Of a stretch of DNA of 64,000 bases, positions 18,194 to 27,150 are shown piece by piece; within the stretch, counting starts at the first letter, position 1, and each line of letters starts with the position of its first letter. A program made the position numbers and the translations under genes. The notes beneath the pieces are model-generated. The model was not told where the DNA came from and made no database searches. It saw only the letters and a program-made list of their open reading frames with translations. Location: positions 49,336 through 113,335 of the forward strand of contig NZ_WNZY01000015.1 of NCBI RefSeq assembly GCF_009725205.1, given 5' to 3'. The DNA is from Paenibacillus timonensis. GTDB lineage: Bacteria > Bacillota > Bacilli > Paenibacillales > Paenibacillaceae.

Positions 18194-19012
18194 TTAGTTC
18201 GCTGCAGGTTGATTCTTGATGGCGTCGTTCATGATTGCGGCCCGCTCGTCTTCGGAGATGCCAGCCAGGATCTCATTAATTTTCTCCGTCAGGTCGCTGC
18301 CTTTCTCCAATCCAACGGCGATAGCAGTGTCATCATCCGAGGTGGTGAAGCCTTCCGTGAATTCAACATAAGCGAAATTCTCGTTAGCTGCCGCGGCGCT
18401 GACGCCTTCCGGAAGCTCCGAGACGTAACCGTCAATGGCCCCCGATTCCAGGGCGACGCGCATCGCCGGGAAATCGTCCATGGCCGGTTGCTTATTGACT
18501 CCGTTAATTTGGTCGATAACCGAGTAATGGAATGTATTCAACTGAGCCGTGATTTTCGCGCCGCTGAAATCCTGGATCGAGGTAGCTCCCTCATAGGAGC
18601 CCCCTTTCTTCACCACCATAACGAGGTTCGATTTATAATAGTTATCCGAGAAATCTATCGATTCCTTGCGTTCCGCCGTCGGAGACATCCCCGCGATAAT
18701 GGCGTCGATCTTGCCGGACGTCAGCGCCGGAACCAGACCATTCCATTCCGTCTTCACGATGACCAGCTTCTTGCCGAGGCCGTCCGCGATTTTCTTGGCG
18801 ATTTCCACGTCGTAGCCGCCTGCGTATTCCGCGCTGCCGTCAATCGGAACCCCGCCGTTGGCCTCACCGTTTTGCGTCCAGTTAAACGGGGCATAACCCG
18901 CTTCAAGCCCTACTTTAAACGTATTGTCGTCTTTGCTGCCAGAGTTGCAGCCCGCCAGGACAAGCATTGCCGACAGCAGCATCAGGATGGATAAAGACCA
19001 AGTTTTTCTCAT
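18194..19012 (-). CDS. amino-acid ABC transporter substrate-binding lipoprotein (lysine predicted)
   Basis: 272 residues with a lipoprotein signal peptide ending LVLAGC. A family 3 binding domain follows: FKVGLEAGYAPFNW, GYDVEIAKKIADGLG, SGKIDAIIAGMSPTAERKESIDFSDNYY. The last block includes the conserved ligand-contact residues of polar-amino-acid-binding proteins. GGAGAG precedes the ATG. First gene of the operon, behind a lysine riboswitch that ends in a terminator; this is the main reason for predicting lysine. Confidence 0.9.
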   Translation of the reverse strand: MRKTWSLSILMLLSAMLVLAGCNSGSKDDNTFKVGLEAGYAPFNWTQNGEANGGVPIDGSAEYAGGYDVEIAKKIADGLGKKLVIVKTEWNGLVPALTSGKIDAIIAGMSPTAERKESIDFSDNYYKSNLVMVVKKGGSYEGATSIQDFSGAKITAQLNTFHYSVIDQINGVNKQPAMDDFPAMRVALESGAIDGYVSELPEGVSAAAANENFAYVEFTEGFTTSDDDTAIAVGLEKGSDLTEKINEILAGISEDERAAIMNDAIKNQPAAN

Positions 19013-19055
19013 TTTTCTTCACTCTCCATGCAAATAATAGATGAATAACAGAAAC

Positions 19056-19090
19056 AAAAAAACGGCTTCGGGTATACTCCGAGGCCGTTT
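19056..19090 (-). terminator. riboswitch-controlled terminator (lysine)
   Basis: AACGGCCTCGG / CCGAAGCCGTT stem followed by seven T on the minus strand, between the aptamer and the binding-protein start. Expected to form when lysine is bound. Confidence 0.8.
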
Positions 19091-19127
19091 GATGGGTTCA
19101 TTTCCGTCCTGACACCCACTTCTCCCC

Positions 19128-19312
19128 TCGACGAGATAGCGCAACTTGATAGATCGGGTAATCTACCAAGACAGTCCTGCAGTTCTTAACTGCAGACCCA
19201 GCAGCATACAGTGAGCCTGTATCCCGCTTCGGCGACATTTCCTTCTTCCCGGCTTCTTCGCTTGCTCAAGCTCCTCCGAAAACTGTTAAATATCGCGCCT
19301 CTACCTCACCAT
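19128..19312 (-). promoter_or_regulatory. lysine riboswitch (L box)
   Basis: On the minus strand the conserved landmarks appear in order: GGTGAGGTAGAGGCGC, GCCGAAG, GCTGGGTCTGCAG, GGACTGTC and closing GCGCTATCTC. This is the L-box aptamer, which binds lysine and shuts off lysine biosynthesis or uptake genes. A transcription terminator follows 40 nt on, so this is an OFF switch for the downstream ABC importer. Confidence 0.93.
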
Positions 19313-19345
19313 GAAGAACGTGAGGTCTGATTCAATTGTGTTTGT

Positions 19346-19374
19346 AGGATACAATATCAACTCTATTCTGTCAA
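19346..19374 (-). promoter_or_regulatory. promoter of the lysine-riboswitch operon
   Basis: TTGACA (19374-19369), 17-nt spacer, TATCCT (19351-19346) on the minus strand. Confidence 0.7.
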
Positions 19375-19413
19375 ACTAACATAGGGTGGGAATCATAGGA
19401 AAGGAGCGCTTGT

Positions 19414-19442
19414 TTGACAGTCAAGGAATCATCGTTTATCAT
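19414..19442 (+). promoter_or_regulatory. promoter of the DUF2087 gene with direct repeats
   Basis: TTGACA (19414-19419), 17-nt spacer, TATCAT (19437-19442). The motif CATCTAATTA occurs at 19440-19449 and again at 19456-19465, over and after the -10 box; it may be an operator. Confidence 0.6.
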
Positions 19443-19504
19443 CTAATTAAATAACCATCTAATTAGATTTATGGCTAATTCATAATTCATGAGGAGGTAC
19501 CAAT

Positions 19505-19810
19505 ATGACCACCCCACGCTTACCTTTGCCGGAGAACGTCCTCCGCAACTTTTTCACAAATTCAGGGAGACTCAAGAACCTGCCAGCCCAGCTCAAGAAG
19601 AAATTAATCGTTCTGGAGCATTTGGTTTCCGGTCTCGAGCACGGACGAAACTACACCGAGCCTGAAATTAATGCGTACATCCAGCAATTTGACGAGGATT
19701 ACGCCACGATTCGCCGCGAATGGATCATCCACCGGTTCATGAGCCGGGAGCTGGAGGTCTATACCTTGAACCCGCCGGAGCAATGGTCCAGATGGGATGC
19801 GCTGTCTTAG
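19505..19810 (+). CDS. DUF2087 domain protein
   Basis: 101 residues, essentially one DUF2087 domain: GRLKNLPAQLKKKLIVLEHL, GRNYTEPEINAYI, DYATIRREWIIHRFMSRE...YTLNP. In other proteins this domain follows a helix-turn-helix region, and it is thought to act in regulation or nucleic-acid contact; here it is alone. AGGAGGT precedes the ATG. It is followed by speD after about 70 nt without clear terminator. Confidence 0.85.
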   Translation: MTTPRLPLPENVLRNFFTNSGRLKNLPAQLKKKLIVLEHLVSGLEHGRNYTEPEINAYIQQFDEDYATIRREWIIHRFMSRELEVYTLNPPEQWSRWDALS

Positions 19811-19881
19811 GCATGACGTTTTTTTTCCAGAAGAAAAGGGAATAACCAATAGGGTATACCTATGCTAAGGGGGATTCCCTG

Positions 19882-20709
19882 ATGAAGTTGACGCCGGAGC
19901 AGCGCATTCAGCTGCATGAGTTCAACAATCTGACCAAAACGTTAAGCTTCAATATGTACGATGTTTGCTACACCCGGACCAAAGAGGAACGCGAAGCTTA
20001 TATCGCCTATATCGACGATCAGTACAATTCCGACCGCCTGACGAAAATCCTCAGCACCGTTTCCGAAATTATCGGCGCTCATATTTTGAATATCGCGAAC
20101 CAGGATTACGTTCCGCAGGGAGCCAGCGTGACCATGTTGATTTCCGAAGGCCCCGTAGTGGAGGTGCCCACCGAGTCGTTTGACGAATCACCCGGGCCGC
20201 TGCCGGACTCCGTCGTAATGCAGCTCGACAAAAGCCATATCACCGTGCACACGTACCCCGAATACGATCCGAACGAAAGCATCAGCACGTTCCGTGCCGA
20301 CATCGACGTGTCGACCTGCGGGGAGATCTCGCCGTTAAAGGCGCTGAATTACTTGATCCACTCCTTCGAAGCGGACATTATGACGATCGATTACCGGGTT
20401 CGCGGATTTACCCGGGACATCAACGGCCACAAGCTGTTCATCGACCATGACATCAGTTCGATCCAGAACTACATTCCCGACGAAGTAATCGAGCAATATC
20501 AGATGATCGACGTCAATGTGTACCCGGAGCATATTTTCCATACGAAGTGCAAGCTGAAGCAGTTTGACCTCAACAACTATTTGTTCGGGTATACAAAGGA
20601 CGAGCTGACCCCCGAGGAACAAAAGACGATTACCGCGATGCTCGTGACCGAGATGGATGAAATCTTCTATGGCAAAAATATCGCCTCCGGATCCCTGGAG
20701 GACAGCTAA
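19882..20709 (+). CDS. speD: S-adenosylmethionine decarboxylase proenzyme, E. coli type
   Basis: Makes decarboxylated SAM, the aminopropyl donor for spermidine. The sequence [13 protein letters not shown] contains the serine (KS) that self-cleaves to form the pyruvoyl cofactor, and a conserved Cys lies in [10 protein letters not shown]. At 275 residues it belongs to the longer (class 1A, E. coli-like) form rather than the short Bacillus SpeH type. AAGGGGG upstream supports the ATG. Ends at a terminator. No spermidine synthase is adjacent. Confidence 0.93.
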   Translation: MKLTPEQRIQLHEFNNLTKTLSFNMYDVCYTRTKEEREAYIAYIDDQYNSDRLTKILSTVSEIIGAHILNIANQDYVPQGASVTMLISEGPVVEVPTESFDESPGPLPDSVVMQLDKSHITVHTYPEYDPNESISTFRADIDVSTCGEISPLKALNYLIHSFEADIMTIDYRVRGFTRDINGHKLFIDHDISSIQNYIPDEVIEQYQMIDVNVYPEHIFHTKCKLKQFDLNNYLFGYTKDELTPEEQKTITAMLVTEMDEIFYGKNIASGSLEDS

Positions 20710-20716
20710 AAGAAGT

Positions 20717-20753
20717 AAAGCAGCCTTCGCCGCAATTCGGCTGGGGCTGCTTT
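20717..20753 (+). terminator. speD terminator
   Basis: AAAGCAGCC / GGCTGCTTT stem with an internal hairpin, followed by T-rich sequence. Confidence 0.65.
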
Positions 20754-20788
20754 GTGATTTCATAGCGAATCTCGGGCGTATTGTTACT

Positions 20789-21886
20789 TTACTCGTTTAA
20801 CGCCGCCTTCAAGGCATCGAGATTCTGGCGCATCAGCGACAGATAGTCTTCCCCAGCCGTCTCGTCTTCGGCCGTTAGCCCTTCGATCGGGTTAAGCACG
20901 GCCGTCTTCGCCCCGATTTCCCGGGCAATCGTTTCGGCTACTTTGGAAGAGACCAGCGTCTCGAAGAAAATCGTCTTCACTTGATGCTCCTTGGCGAACT
21001 TCACGATCTCCGTCATCTGCTCTGCCGACGGCTCCTGATCAGGGGCCAAGCCGGCAATCGGCACCTGGGTCAGCCCATACTCCCGGGCCAAGTAACCAAA
21101 TGCGGCATGCTGCGTGATAAAGTCCTTACGTTTGGCGTTCGCCAATCCCTCGACAAACTCTTGATTCAGCTGTTCGAGCTGGTCGGCGTAAGCGTCCGCG
21201 TTTTGCTTGTAGTCGGCAGCATGCTCGGGGTCCGCCTGAGCCAAGGCAGCCTCGATGCGACGGACCTCCTGGACCGCTAACGCCGGAGACAACCAAACAT
21301 GAGGATCCAGCCCGCCGTGGTCGTGGTCGTGGTCATGGTCATGGTCGTGATTGTGAGCTGCTTCCCCTGAGTCGGCCTCGGACTCCGAGGCATGCTCATC
21401 TCCGTCGGCCTGTTCCTCTTCCTGCCCGTGCTCCTCCTCTTCTCCGCCTTCCATCAAGGTGATCCCCTCGCTGGCTTCTACGATTTCCGGCTTGCCGCTG
21501 GCGGACGATGCCTCTACCTGTTCCAGCCAACTTTCCATCCCGGCCCCGTTCACGATCAGCAGATCGGATTCAGCCAGCTTCCGGATATCCTGGGGGCTAG
21601 GCTCCCAGTCATGAGGTTCCATGCCACCGGGAACCAGCAGTTCGACCGTCGCAAAATCGCCGGCGACTTGTTTCGTAAATTCGTAGATCGGGTAAAAGCT
21701 CGTTTGGATCCGTAATGGATGTTCCCCGTTTAACGTTCCTCCGCTGCCTGCCGCATACCCTGCGGCATTCGTTGAATTAGCCGCATTTCCACCGGCCTGT
21801 TGTCCGCCCCCGCCGCAACCGGCGATCGTCAGCACCAAGCTCAGGCCGACCGCGGCGGCGGCCCGTTTCGCAATTCGCAAATTCAT
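20789..21886 (-). CDS. znuA: zinc ABC transporter substrate-binding lipoprotein
   Basis: Cluster A-I metal-binding protein. Lipoprotein signal ends TIAGC, and metal-ligand histidines occur in EPHDWEPSP, DPHVWLSP and TQHAAFGYLAREYG. A histidine/aspartate-rich loop of alternating H and D (about residues 180-195) and an acidic stretch before it are typical of zinc rather than manganese proteins. Third gene of znuC-znuB-znuA behind a Zur box. ATG 21886 is favoured by spacing to GGGAGAG; ATG 21892 is possible. Confidence 0.92.
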   Translation of the reverse strand: MNLRIAKRAAAAVGLSLVLTIAGCGGGGQQAGGNAANSTNAAGYAAGSGGTLNGEHPLRIQTSFYPIYEFTKQVAGDFATVELLVPGGMEPHDWEPSPQDIRKLAESDLLIVNGAGMESWLEQVEASSASGKPEIVEASEGITLMEGGEEEEHGQEEEQADGDEHASESEADSGEAAHNHDHDHDHDHDHGGLDPHVWLSPALAVQEVRRIEAALAQADPEHAADYKQNADAYADQLEQLNQEFVEGLANAKRKDFITQHAAFGYLAREYGLTQVPIAGLAPDQEPSAEQMTEIVKFAKEHQVKTIFFETLVSSKVAETIAREIGAKTAVLNPIEGLTAEDETAGEDYLSLMRQNLDALKAALNE

Positions 21887-21901
21887 CCTCATCTCTCTCC
21901 C

Positions 21902-22798
21902 TTATTCCATCGTTAATCTCTCGCCGTCCTTGGACGGCAACGTCATATTTTCCTCTGTGTCCCGCGCAGTCCGCTTCGCGCTACGGCCGCTCCTTCGGAC
22001 GACCCGGCCTCGGACCTTCTGCCCCGCGATGCCGATCAATAGAATCAGTAGCAAAATCAACGCGATCGTCCCGCCGGGCGGCATATCCAGGTAATATGAA
22101 GCGGTTAACCCGCTGAAAATCCCCGTCAGGCCTGCGGCGACCGAAATGGCAATCGCTGCGGCAAACCCGCGGGCCAGCCGCAGCGCAAGCGATGCCGGCA
22201 GGACGATCAGCGAGGACACCAGCAGCACGCCGACGACCGGGATCGCCGCCGCCACTGCCATCCCGGTAAACACCGCGAAGGAGAACGACAGCCACTTCAC
22301 CGAAACCCCGCCGATTCGGGCGGTTTCTTCGTCAAAGGTCAGGCTGTACAGCGGTCTCCGCAGCACGGCGAAATACGCGGCACCAACCAAGGCAACGCCG
22401 GCCATCAACGCCAGCTGGGTGTCGCTCACCGCTACGATTGAGCCGAACAAGTACGCGCTGAAGCTTTGGCTCAGGCTGCTACGCAAGCTCATCAGCACGA
22501 CGGCGAGCGCCAAGCCCGAGGTCATGACGATGGCGACCGGCATCTCGCTGTATGCCCGGTAGCTCTGGCGCAACTGCTCGATCAGCAGTCCGCCAAGGAT
22601 GGCGGCGGCAAAGCCCGTGACGGCCGGGTTCCACCCCAGCACGGCTCCCAGGGCCACGCCGGCCAGCGAGACGTGGGACAACGTATCGGCCAGCAGCGCC
22701 TGGCGCCGCAGCATCAGGTAGACGCCGATCACCGGAGCGATGCTTCCGATCAAAGCGCCTGCCCAAAACGCACGCTGCATGAATGCGTAGTCAAACAT
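21902..22798 (-). CDS. znuB: zinc ABC transporter permease
   Basis: Family ABC-3 permease with about eight hydrophobic helices: GVYLMLRRQALLADTLSHVSLAGVALG and GVLLVSSLIVLPASLALRLARG are the recognisable blocks. The start is taken at ATG 22798, behind GAGGA; it overlaps the end of znuC by 49 nt. The C-terminus has a hydrophilic charged tail of about 35 residues. Works with the flanking ATPase and binding protein to import zinc under starvation. Confidence 0.9.
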   Translation of the reverse strand: MFDYAFMQRAFWAGALIGSIAPVIGVYLMLRRQALLADTLSHVSLAGVALGAVLGWNPAVTGFAAAILGGLLIEQLRQSYRAYSEMPVAIVMTSGLALAVVLMSLRSSLSQSFSAYLFGSIVAVSDTQLALMAGVALVGAAYFAVLRRPLYSLTFDEETARIGGVSVKWLSFSFAVFTGMAVAAAIPVVGVLLVSSLIVLPASLALRLARGFAAAIAISVAAGLTGIFSGLTASYYLDMPPGGTIALILLLILLIGIAGQKVRGRVVRRSGRSAKRTARDTEENMTLPSKDGERLTME

Positions 22799-23457
22799 TG
22801 CCATTCCTCACTTTCCTGTTGCTCCAGGGAAATCAGGCGGTCCAGATACGCCTCCGCCTCCTCCGGGCCGTGAGTTACCATGATGACCGTCAGGCCATGC
22901 TGGTCCGCCATATGCCGCAGCAGCCGATAAAATCCTTGCCGACTTTGCCGGTCCATGCCCGTCGTCGGTTCGTCCAGAACCAGCACCCGGGGTTGCCCGG
23001 CCAAGGCCCGGGCGATGCAGATGCGCTGTTTTTGTCCGCCCGACAGTTCTCCAATTCTTCGGTGGCGGTGCTCCCACATCCCCACCTGCTTCAAGCTGCG
23101 TTCGACGAGCTGCCGCTCTTCCGCGCCAAACCGCCGAAACAGGCCGAGCCGGGGATAACACCCCGACTTCACCAGCTCCAGTACCCGGCTTGGAAACCCG
23201 CTGTTAAACGCGGCAACTTGCTGCGGGACGTAACCCACGTTCAGCCGTCCGTCGATCAGCGCTTCTTCGTTGATTCGCACGCTCCCGCTCCACGGTTTCA
23301 GTAGACCAAGCAGCAGCTTAAGCAGCGTCGTTTTGGCCGCGCCGTTCGGCCCGGTAATACCAATAAACTCGCCAACCCCGATTTCGAGAGACACTCCGTC
23401 GATCACCGGCTTTGTACTATAACCAAACACGACGTTTTCCATCGCTGATAAAATCAT
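22750..23457 (-). CDS. znuC: zinc ABC transporter ATP-binding protein
   Basis: 235 residues with GPNGAAKTTLLK as Walker [16 protein letters not shown] as signature, VLVLDEPTTGMD as Walker B and VTHGPEEAE as H-loop. The usual glycine before the Walker lysine is alanine here. Bacillus ZnuC also departs from consensus at this point (serine), so it is not a defect. A perfect-spacing Zur box lies 17 nt upstream of the start. First gene of the uptake operon. Confidence 0.92.
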   Translation of the reverse strand: MILSAMENVVFGYSTKPVIDGVSLEIGVGEFIGITGPNGAAKTTLLKLLLGLLKPWSGSVRINEEALIDGRLNVGYVPQQVAAFNSGFPSRVLELVKSGCYPRLGLFRRFGAEERQLVERSLKQVGMWEHRHRRIGELSGGQKQRICIARALAGQPRVLVLDEPTTGMDRQSRQGFYRLLRHMADQHGLTVIMVTHGPEEAEAYLDRLISLEQQESEEWQCLTTHSCSVRFGQAL

Positions 23458-23473
23458 GGTACCTCTCTTCTTT

Positions 23474-23494
23474 AAAACGTAATTATTACGATTA
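23474..23494. promoter_or_regulatory. Zur box upstream of znuCBA
   Basis: 21-nt inverted repeat around CGTAAT-T-ATTACG. Nineteen of 21 positions match the Bacillus Zur consensus with arms AAATCGTAAT/ATTACGATTT. It lies between rpmG and znuC. Confidence 0.88.
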
Positions 23495-23534
23495 ACAAAG
23501 GCGACAAATCGCCCCTCAACGGTTCGAGGCTTTA

Positions 23535-23684
23535 TTAACGCGTCTCCCGATGAATCGTATATTTGCGCAGCCGCGGTGAATACTTCCGCAGCTCCAGCCG
23601 CTCGGGGTGCGTCTTCTTATTCTTTGTCGTCGTATAGTTGCGATCTCCGCACTCCGTGCAGGCCAGCGTAACCACTACTCGCAT
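23535..23684 (-). CDS. rpmG: ribosomal protein L33, cysteine-poor (zinc-independent type)
   Basis: A 49-residue protein starting [19 protein letters not shown] with the L33 body ending KYTIHRETR. The first CxxC is present, but the second pair found in zinc-binding L33 is replaced (KYSPRLRKY). It therefore cannot form the four-cysteine zinc site. In Bacillus such C-minus paralogues are derepressed by Zur in zinc starvation and replace the zinc form. It lies 25 nt behind a Zur-boxed GTPase gene, AAGGAGGGG before its ATG, matching that logic. Confidence 0.92.
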   Translation of the reverse strand: MRVVVTLACTECGDRNYTTTKNKKTHPERLELRKYSPRLRKYTIHRETR

Positions 23685-23709
23685 GTCTTCCCCTCCTTGT
23701 CTTTGGCAT

Positions 23710-24930
23710 TTATCCGGCGTCGGCCGATTCTTCCGTCGAAATCCACGGCAGCGGATTCGGGAAGGCCGCCCAGTCCAACTGCATTTCTTCGTCGCTTAAC
23801 AGGCAAGCGTCGAGCTCTCGTTCGATCCCAGAGCGGTCCATTTCGATCCCGATAAACACCAGTTCGTTGATCCGGTCGCCCCAAGCCTCGTCCCACCTGC
23901 GCCGCAATTCGGGCTCTTCGGCAAAGAGCTCCTCCCGCTGCCAATCGGGCAGCGAGGCCAGCCAATAACCAGCCGGACCAAATTGGATCGACGGCCCTGC
24001 CTGACTTAAATTCGCCGCCATGTCCGCATCCGTCGCGATCCAAGCCAAACCTTTGGCCCGCACCACTTCCTCCGGCCATTCGCTCATAAATCGCGCCAAC
24101 CGCTCCGGGTGGAACGGCCGTCTCCGCCGGTACACGAACGAACCGATGCCGTATTCCTCCGTCTCCGGCGTATGGCTTTCCTGCTGCAGCTCCTGGATCC
24201 AACCGGCCGACTGGCTGGCTTGTTCGAAATCGAACAACCCCGTATTCAGGATTTCCTGCGGTTCCACGCGACCCATGGTTGAGCGAATCAGCTTGGCGGT
24301 AGGCTGCAGCTTGCGCAAAACTCCTTCCAGCTCGATCAGCTCTTTCTCGTCAACCAGGTCGCATTTGTTCAGAATCAGGATGTCGCACGTCTCGATTTGG
24401 TCGATCAACAGATCGACGACGTCGCGGGTATCCCCCTCCCCCGCTTGCTGCCCGCGTTCCAGGAGTGTATCGCCGGAGGAAAAGTCATGCCAGAACCGGT
24501 AAGCGTCCACCACCGTCACCAGGCAGTCCAACTTGGCGATTTTCGTCAAATCGATTCCCGACTCCTCATCCGCATAAGTAAACGTTTGGGCGATCGGCAC
24601 CGGTTCGCTGATGCCCGTCGACTCAATCAATATGTAATCGAATCGCCCCTCTGCCGCCAGCATCTGAACCTCTTTCAGCAAATCATCGCGAAGCGTGCAG
24701 CAGATACAGCCGTTCGACAACTCCACCAGCCTCTCCTCCGTGCGTGAGAGGCTTCCGCCGGCGCTGATCAACTCCGCGTCGATGTTTATCTCGCTCATGT
24801 CATTCACGATCACCGCTACCTTCAGGCCCTGGCGATTGCTCAGGACATGGTTGAGCAACGTCGTTTTGCCCGAACCCAAATATCCGCATAGCACCGTAAC
24901 CGGAACTTTGCGCGTTGGTTGTTCATTCAA
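23710..24930 (-). CDS. CobW/COG0523 GTPase, zinc-starvation type (ZagA/YciC-like)
   Basis: A 406-residue G3E GTPase: Walker [14 protein letters not shown], metal-binding CxCC motif in NGCICCT, switch [12 protein letters not shown] base-recognition motif, and a C-terminal CobW_C domain. COG0523 proteins act as metallochaperones. Those under Zur, like B. subtilis ZagA, deliver zinc to essential enzymes such as folate cyclohydrolase. A perfect palindromic Zur box lies 59 nt upstream. TTG start behind GGGGAT. Cotranscribed with rpmG. Confidence 0.9.
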   Translation of the reverse strand: MNEQPTRKVPVTVLCGYLGSGKTTLLNHVLSNRQGLKVAVIVNDMSEINIDAELISAGGSLSRTEERLVELSNGCICCTLRDDLLKEVQMLAAEGRFDYILIESTGISEPVPIAQTFTYADEESGIDLTKIAKLDCLVTVVDAYRFWHDFSSGDTLLERGQQAGEGDTRDVVDLLIDQIETCDILILNKCDLVDEKELIELEGVLRKLQPTAKLIRSTMGRVEPQEILNTGLFDFEQASQSAGWIQELQQESHTPETEEYGIGSFVYRRRRPFHPERLARFMSEWPEEVVRAKGLAWIATDADMAANLSQAGPSIQFGPAGYWLASLPDWQREELFAEEPELRRRWDEAWGDRINELVFIGIEMDRSGIERELDACLLSDEEMQLDWAAFPNPLPWISTEESADAG

Positions 24931-24988
24931 TTGGTTTCATCCCCTTTCTTGATCAAGGCCGAACATCTCATCCGTCACATCTTTAGCT

Positions 24989-25009
24989 TAATCGTAATAA
25001 TTACGATTA
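24989..25009. promoter_or_regulatory. Zur box upstream of the GTPase-rpmG operon
   Basis: A perfect 21-nt palindrome: TAATCGTAAT, central A, ATTACGATTA. It sits in the divergent region between the GTPase and the permease gene at 25159 and could serve both. Confidence 0.92.
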
Positions 25010-25064
25010 ATAATCCATACTATATCTTCCTTCGTTGGGCTTTGTCAACTGTAAATGCGTCTAT

Positions 25065-25086
25065 CCGGACTAATCTATTAGCCCGG
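25065..25086. repeat. 22-bp inverted repeat in divergent promoter region
   Basis: CCGGaCTAAT-CT-ATTAGcCCGG, one mismatch per arm pair. It is 70 nt upstream of the permease ATG and unlike the Zur box. No T-run follows, so operator is more likely than terminator. Confidence 0.45.
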
Positions 25087-25158
25087 TTCTGAATTACCAT
25101 GGAAAATAATAGATATGATACTGCGTTGGTTACCTAAAATGCCCATAAGGAGTTTGCC

Positions 25159-26166
25159 ATGCATAAACATGCTCTCACCCGGATGCTGCCGATTCTTGTG
25201 CCGGCCGCTTTCGCGCTCGCCTGCCTGACGGTCATGTACCCGTCCTTGATTCGGCAGGTCCCGCTCGACGAGCTGCAAACGTTCAAAATCAACTTTCTCG
25301 GCATCTTCCTGGAGGCCCTGCCTTTCGTGCTGGTCGGAGCGTTGCTCTCCTCGCTGCTGCATCTGTTCGTCTCCGAGAACACGCTGCGCCGCTTCATGCC
25401 GAAGCATCCCGTTCCAGGCATCCTGTTCGCCTGCCTGCTCGGGTTGATCTTCCCGGTATGCGAATGCGGGATGATTCCCCTTATCCGCCGGATGATTCAG
25501 AAAGGAATGCCCGTTTACATCGCTGTCGTCTTTATTTTGTCCGGGCCGATCCTGAATCCGGTCGTGTTCGGAGCGACCTACATGGCCTTCCGCCTGTACC
25601 CCGAGATGGTGTACGCCCGGATGGGACTGGCCTTCGCCGTCGCTGCCGCCATCGGGGCGATCGTCTACCTGACCTGGAAGGACAATCCCTTAAAGCATGC
25701 CCTGTCCGCCGGTGCGGACGCGGGAAGCGAACCCCATTCCCCCGCGCATGGGGGCGGCAAGCTTGCCGCCGTGTTCGTACATGCCGCGGACGAAGTGTTC
25801 GAGATGGGCAAATATTTGCTGATCGGCTGCATTCTGACCGCAGGCATCCAATCGTTCGTCGCCCATGAACAGCTCGCGGATATCGGCGGCGGCCCGGTCA
25901 GCAGCTACCTCTTCATGATGGGTTTCGCGTTCCTGCTATCGCTTTGCTCGACGTCCGACGCGTTCGTGGCTTCCGCCTTTTTGCCGACCTTCTCCGGCGG
26001 TTCGCTGCTTGCTTTTCTTGTATTCGGGCCGATGCTTGATTTCAAAAACCTGCTGATGCTGCTCTCCGTGTTCCGCACGAAATTCGTCCTGTACATCTCT
26101 TTCCTGATCTTTACCCTCGTGTTCACGGGGGCGGCGTTAACCGGCACGCTTTGGCTGAATCCGTAG
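25159..26166 (+). CDS. YraQ/DUF318-type permease
   Basis: 335-residue membrane protein with about eight helices in two similar halves. The family motif VCECGMIPLIRRM with a Cys-Glu-Cys occurs at about residue 100, followed by SGPILNPVVF. The second half has SLCSTSDAFVASAFLP. Members are usually paired with a TIGR03943 protein, as here (56 nt downstream). Function is not established. Location in a Zur locus suggests metal handling. AAGGAG precedes the ATG. Confidence 0.85.
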   Translation: MHKHALTRMLPILVPAAFALACLTVMYPSLIRQVPLDELQTFKINFLGIFLEALPFVLVGALLSSLLHLFVSENTLRRFMPKHPVPGILFACLLGLIFPVCECGMIPLIRRMIQKGMPVYIAVVFILSGPILNPVVFGATYMAFRLYPEMVYARMGLAFAVAAAIGAIVYLTWKDNPLKHALSAGADAGSEPHSPAHGGGKLAAVFVHAADEVFEMGKYLLIGCILTAGIQSFVAHEQLADIGGGPVSSYLFMMGFAFLLSLCSTSDAFVASAFLPTFSGGSLLAFLVFGPMLDFKNLLMLLSVFRTKFVLYISFLIFTLVFTGAALTGTLWLNP

Positions 26167-26223
26167 CCTTGGAGACACACCCCCATCTCGATCGATCGCA
26201 CCTGAAAGGAGGTTGTTAGCTGC

Positions 26224-27114
26224 ATGAACCATCCTCGACTCATTCGCCGGCATTATTTGGCCAGATCGCTGATCCTGCTTGGATTGGCTCTGTTCATCGC
26301 CCATCTGGCCCGGTCGGGAGCCCTGCATTATTATATCGGCCCCCGCATGGAGCCGTTGATTCGATTCTGCCCGATTCCGCTCGCCGTCATGGCGGTATGT
26401 CTTGCCTACCAGGCGCTGTTCCAGCCGTCTTCCGCCCTCTGCGACTGCGAGCGCCCGCTTTCCGTATCCAGATGGAAGAACGGAACGGTATACGGCTTAT
26501 TTCTGCTCCCGCTGCTACTCGGGACCTTGCTTCCCAATCAGGCCCTCGGCAGCTCAGCGGCAGCCAAAAAAGGGATGAGCCTAACCTCTCCCCTGCTCGC
26601 CTCTGAACGGTTGGAAGAACTCTTCCGGGCGCCAGATCCCTATAACGTTGAATTCGCGGAATTGGCCAAACGGCTTTACCCGCAGGCTGTCGTCGAGGTG
26701 AAACCGGAAATCTTCTCCGAAACGATCGGGGCGATCGAATTGTTTGCGGAAGAATTCCGCGGCAAAAAAGTCAAGCTGAGCGGATTCGTTTACCAGGAAC
26801 CGGGGCGCCAGGACGGGCAAGGCAACGCGGGGGAACTGATCCTCGGGCGGTTTCTCGTCCTGTGCTGTACCGCGGATTCGGCCCCGTTTGGCCTCGTAGT
26901 GACTTCTGATCAACCGCTCGAAGGATTAGCTAAAGATACTTGGCTTGAAGTAGAAGGAGTCATCGAACCGCAAATTCGCCAGGGTAAAGCGATCATTACC
27001 GTTAAGGCGGAGCTTATTCGGGAAATTCCAAGGCCCCAAACGCCCTACGTATACCCAAGCGAAGATTCGGTGAAAGCGTGGGAGAACCTGTCGGAGGCGG
27101 AACCGGCAAAATAA
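26224..27114 (+). CDS. TIGR03943 family permease partner
   Basis: 296 residues. Three N-terminal hydrophobic segments (RSLILLGLALFIAHLARSG, PLAVMAVCLAYQAL, GLFLLPLLLGTLLP) precede an extracytoplasmic or soluble domain of about 190 residues. That domain has GKKVKLSGFVYQE and LVLCCTADSAPFGLVV, which are conserved in TIGR03943 (B. subtilis YcgQ group). AAAGGAGG upstream. Forms a two-gene unit with the YraQ-type permease; the pair is thought to make one membrane system of unknown cargo. Confidence 0.85.
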   Translation: MNHPRLIRRHYLARSLILLGLALFIAHLARSGALHYYIGPRMEPLIRFCPIPLAVMAVCLAYQALFQPSSALCDCERPLSVSRWKNGTVYGLFLLPLLLGTLLPNQALGSSAAAKKGMSLTSPLLASERLEELFRAPDPYNVEFAELAKRLYPQAVVEVKPEIFSETIGAIELFAEEFRGKKVKLSGFVYQEPGRQDGQGNAGELILGRFLVLCCTADSAPFGLVVTSDQPLEGLAKDTWLEVEGVIEPQIRQGKAIITVKAELIREIPRPQTPYVYPSEDSVKAWENLSEAEPAK

Positions 27115-27150
27115 CCGGCGGATAATGAGGCCTGGAGGAGAGGACAAAGT

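Noticed and set aside
19128..19312. T-box leader for the amino-acid transporter
   Set aside because: No T-box sequence (TGGNACCGCG) is present; the conserved blocks are those of the L box.
22750..23457. Defective Walker A in znuC (alanine for glycine)
   Set aside because: ZnuC proteins of Bacillus also lack that glycine; all other ATPase motifs are intact.
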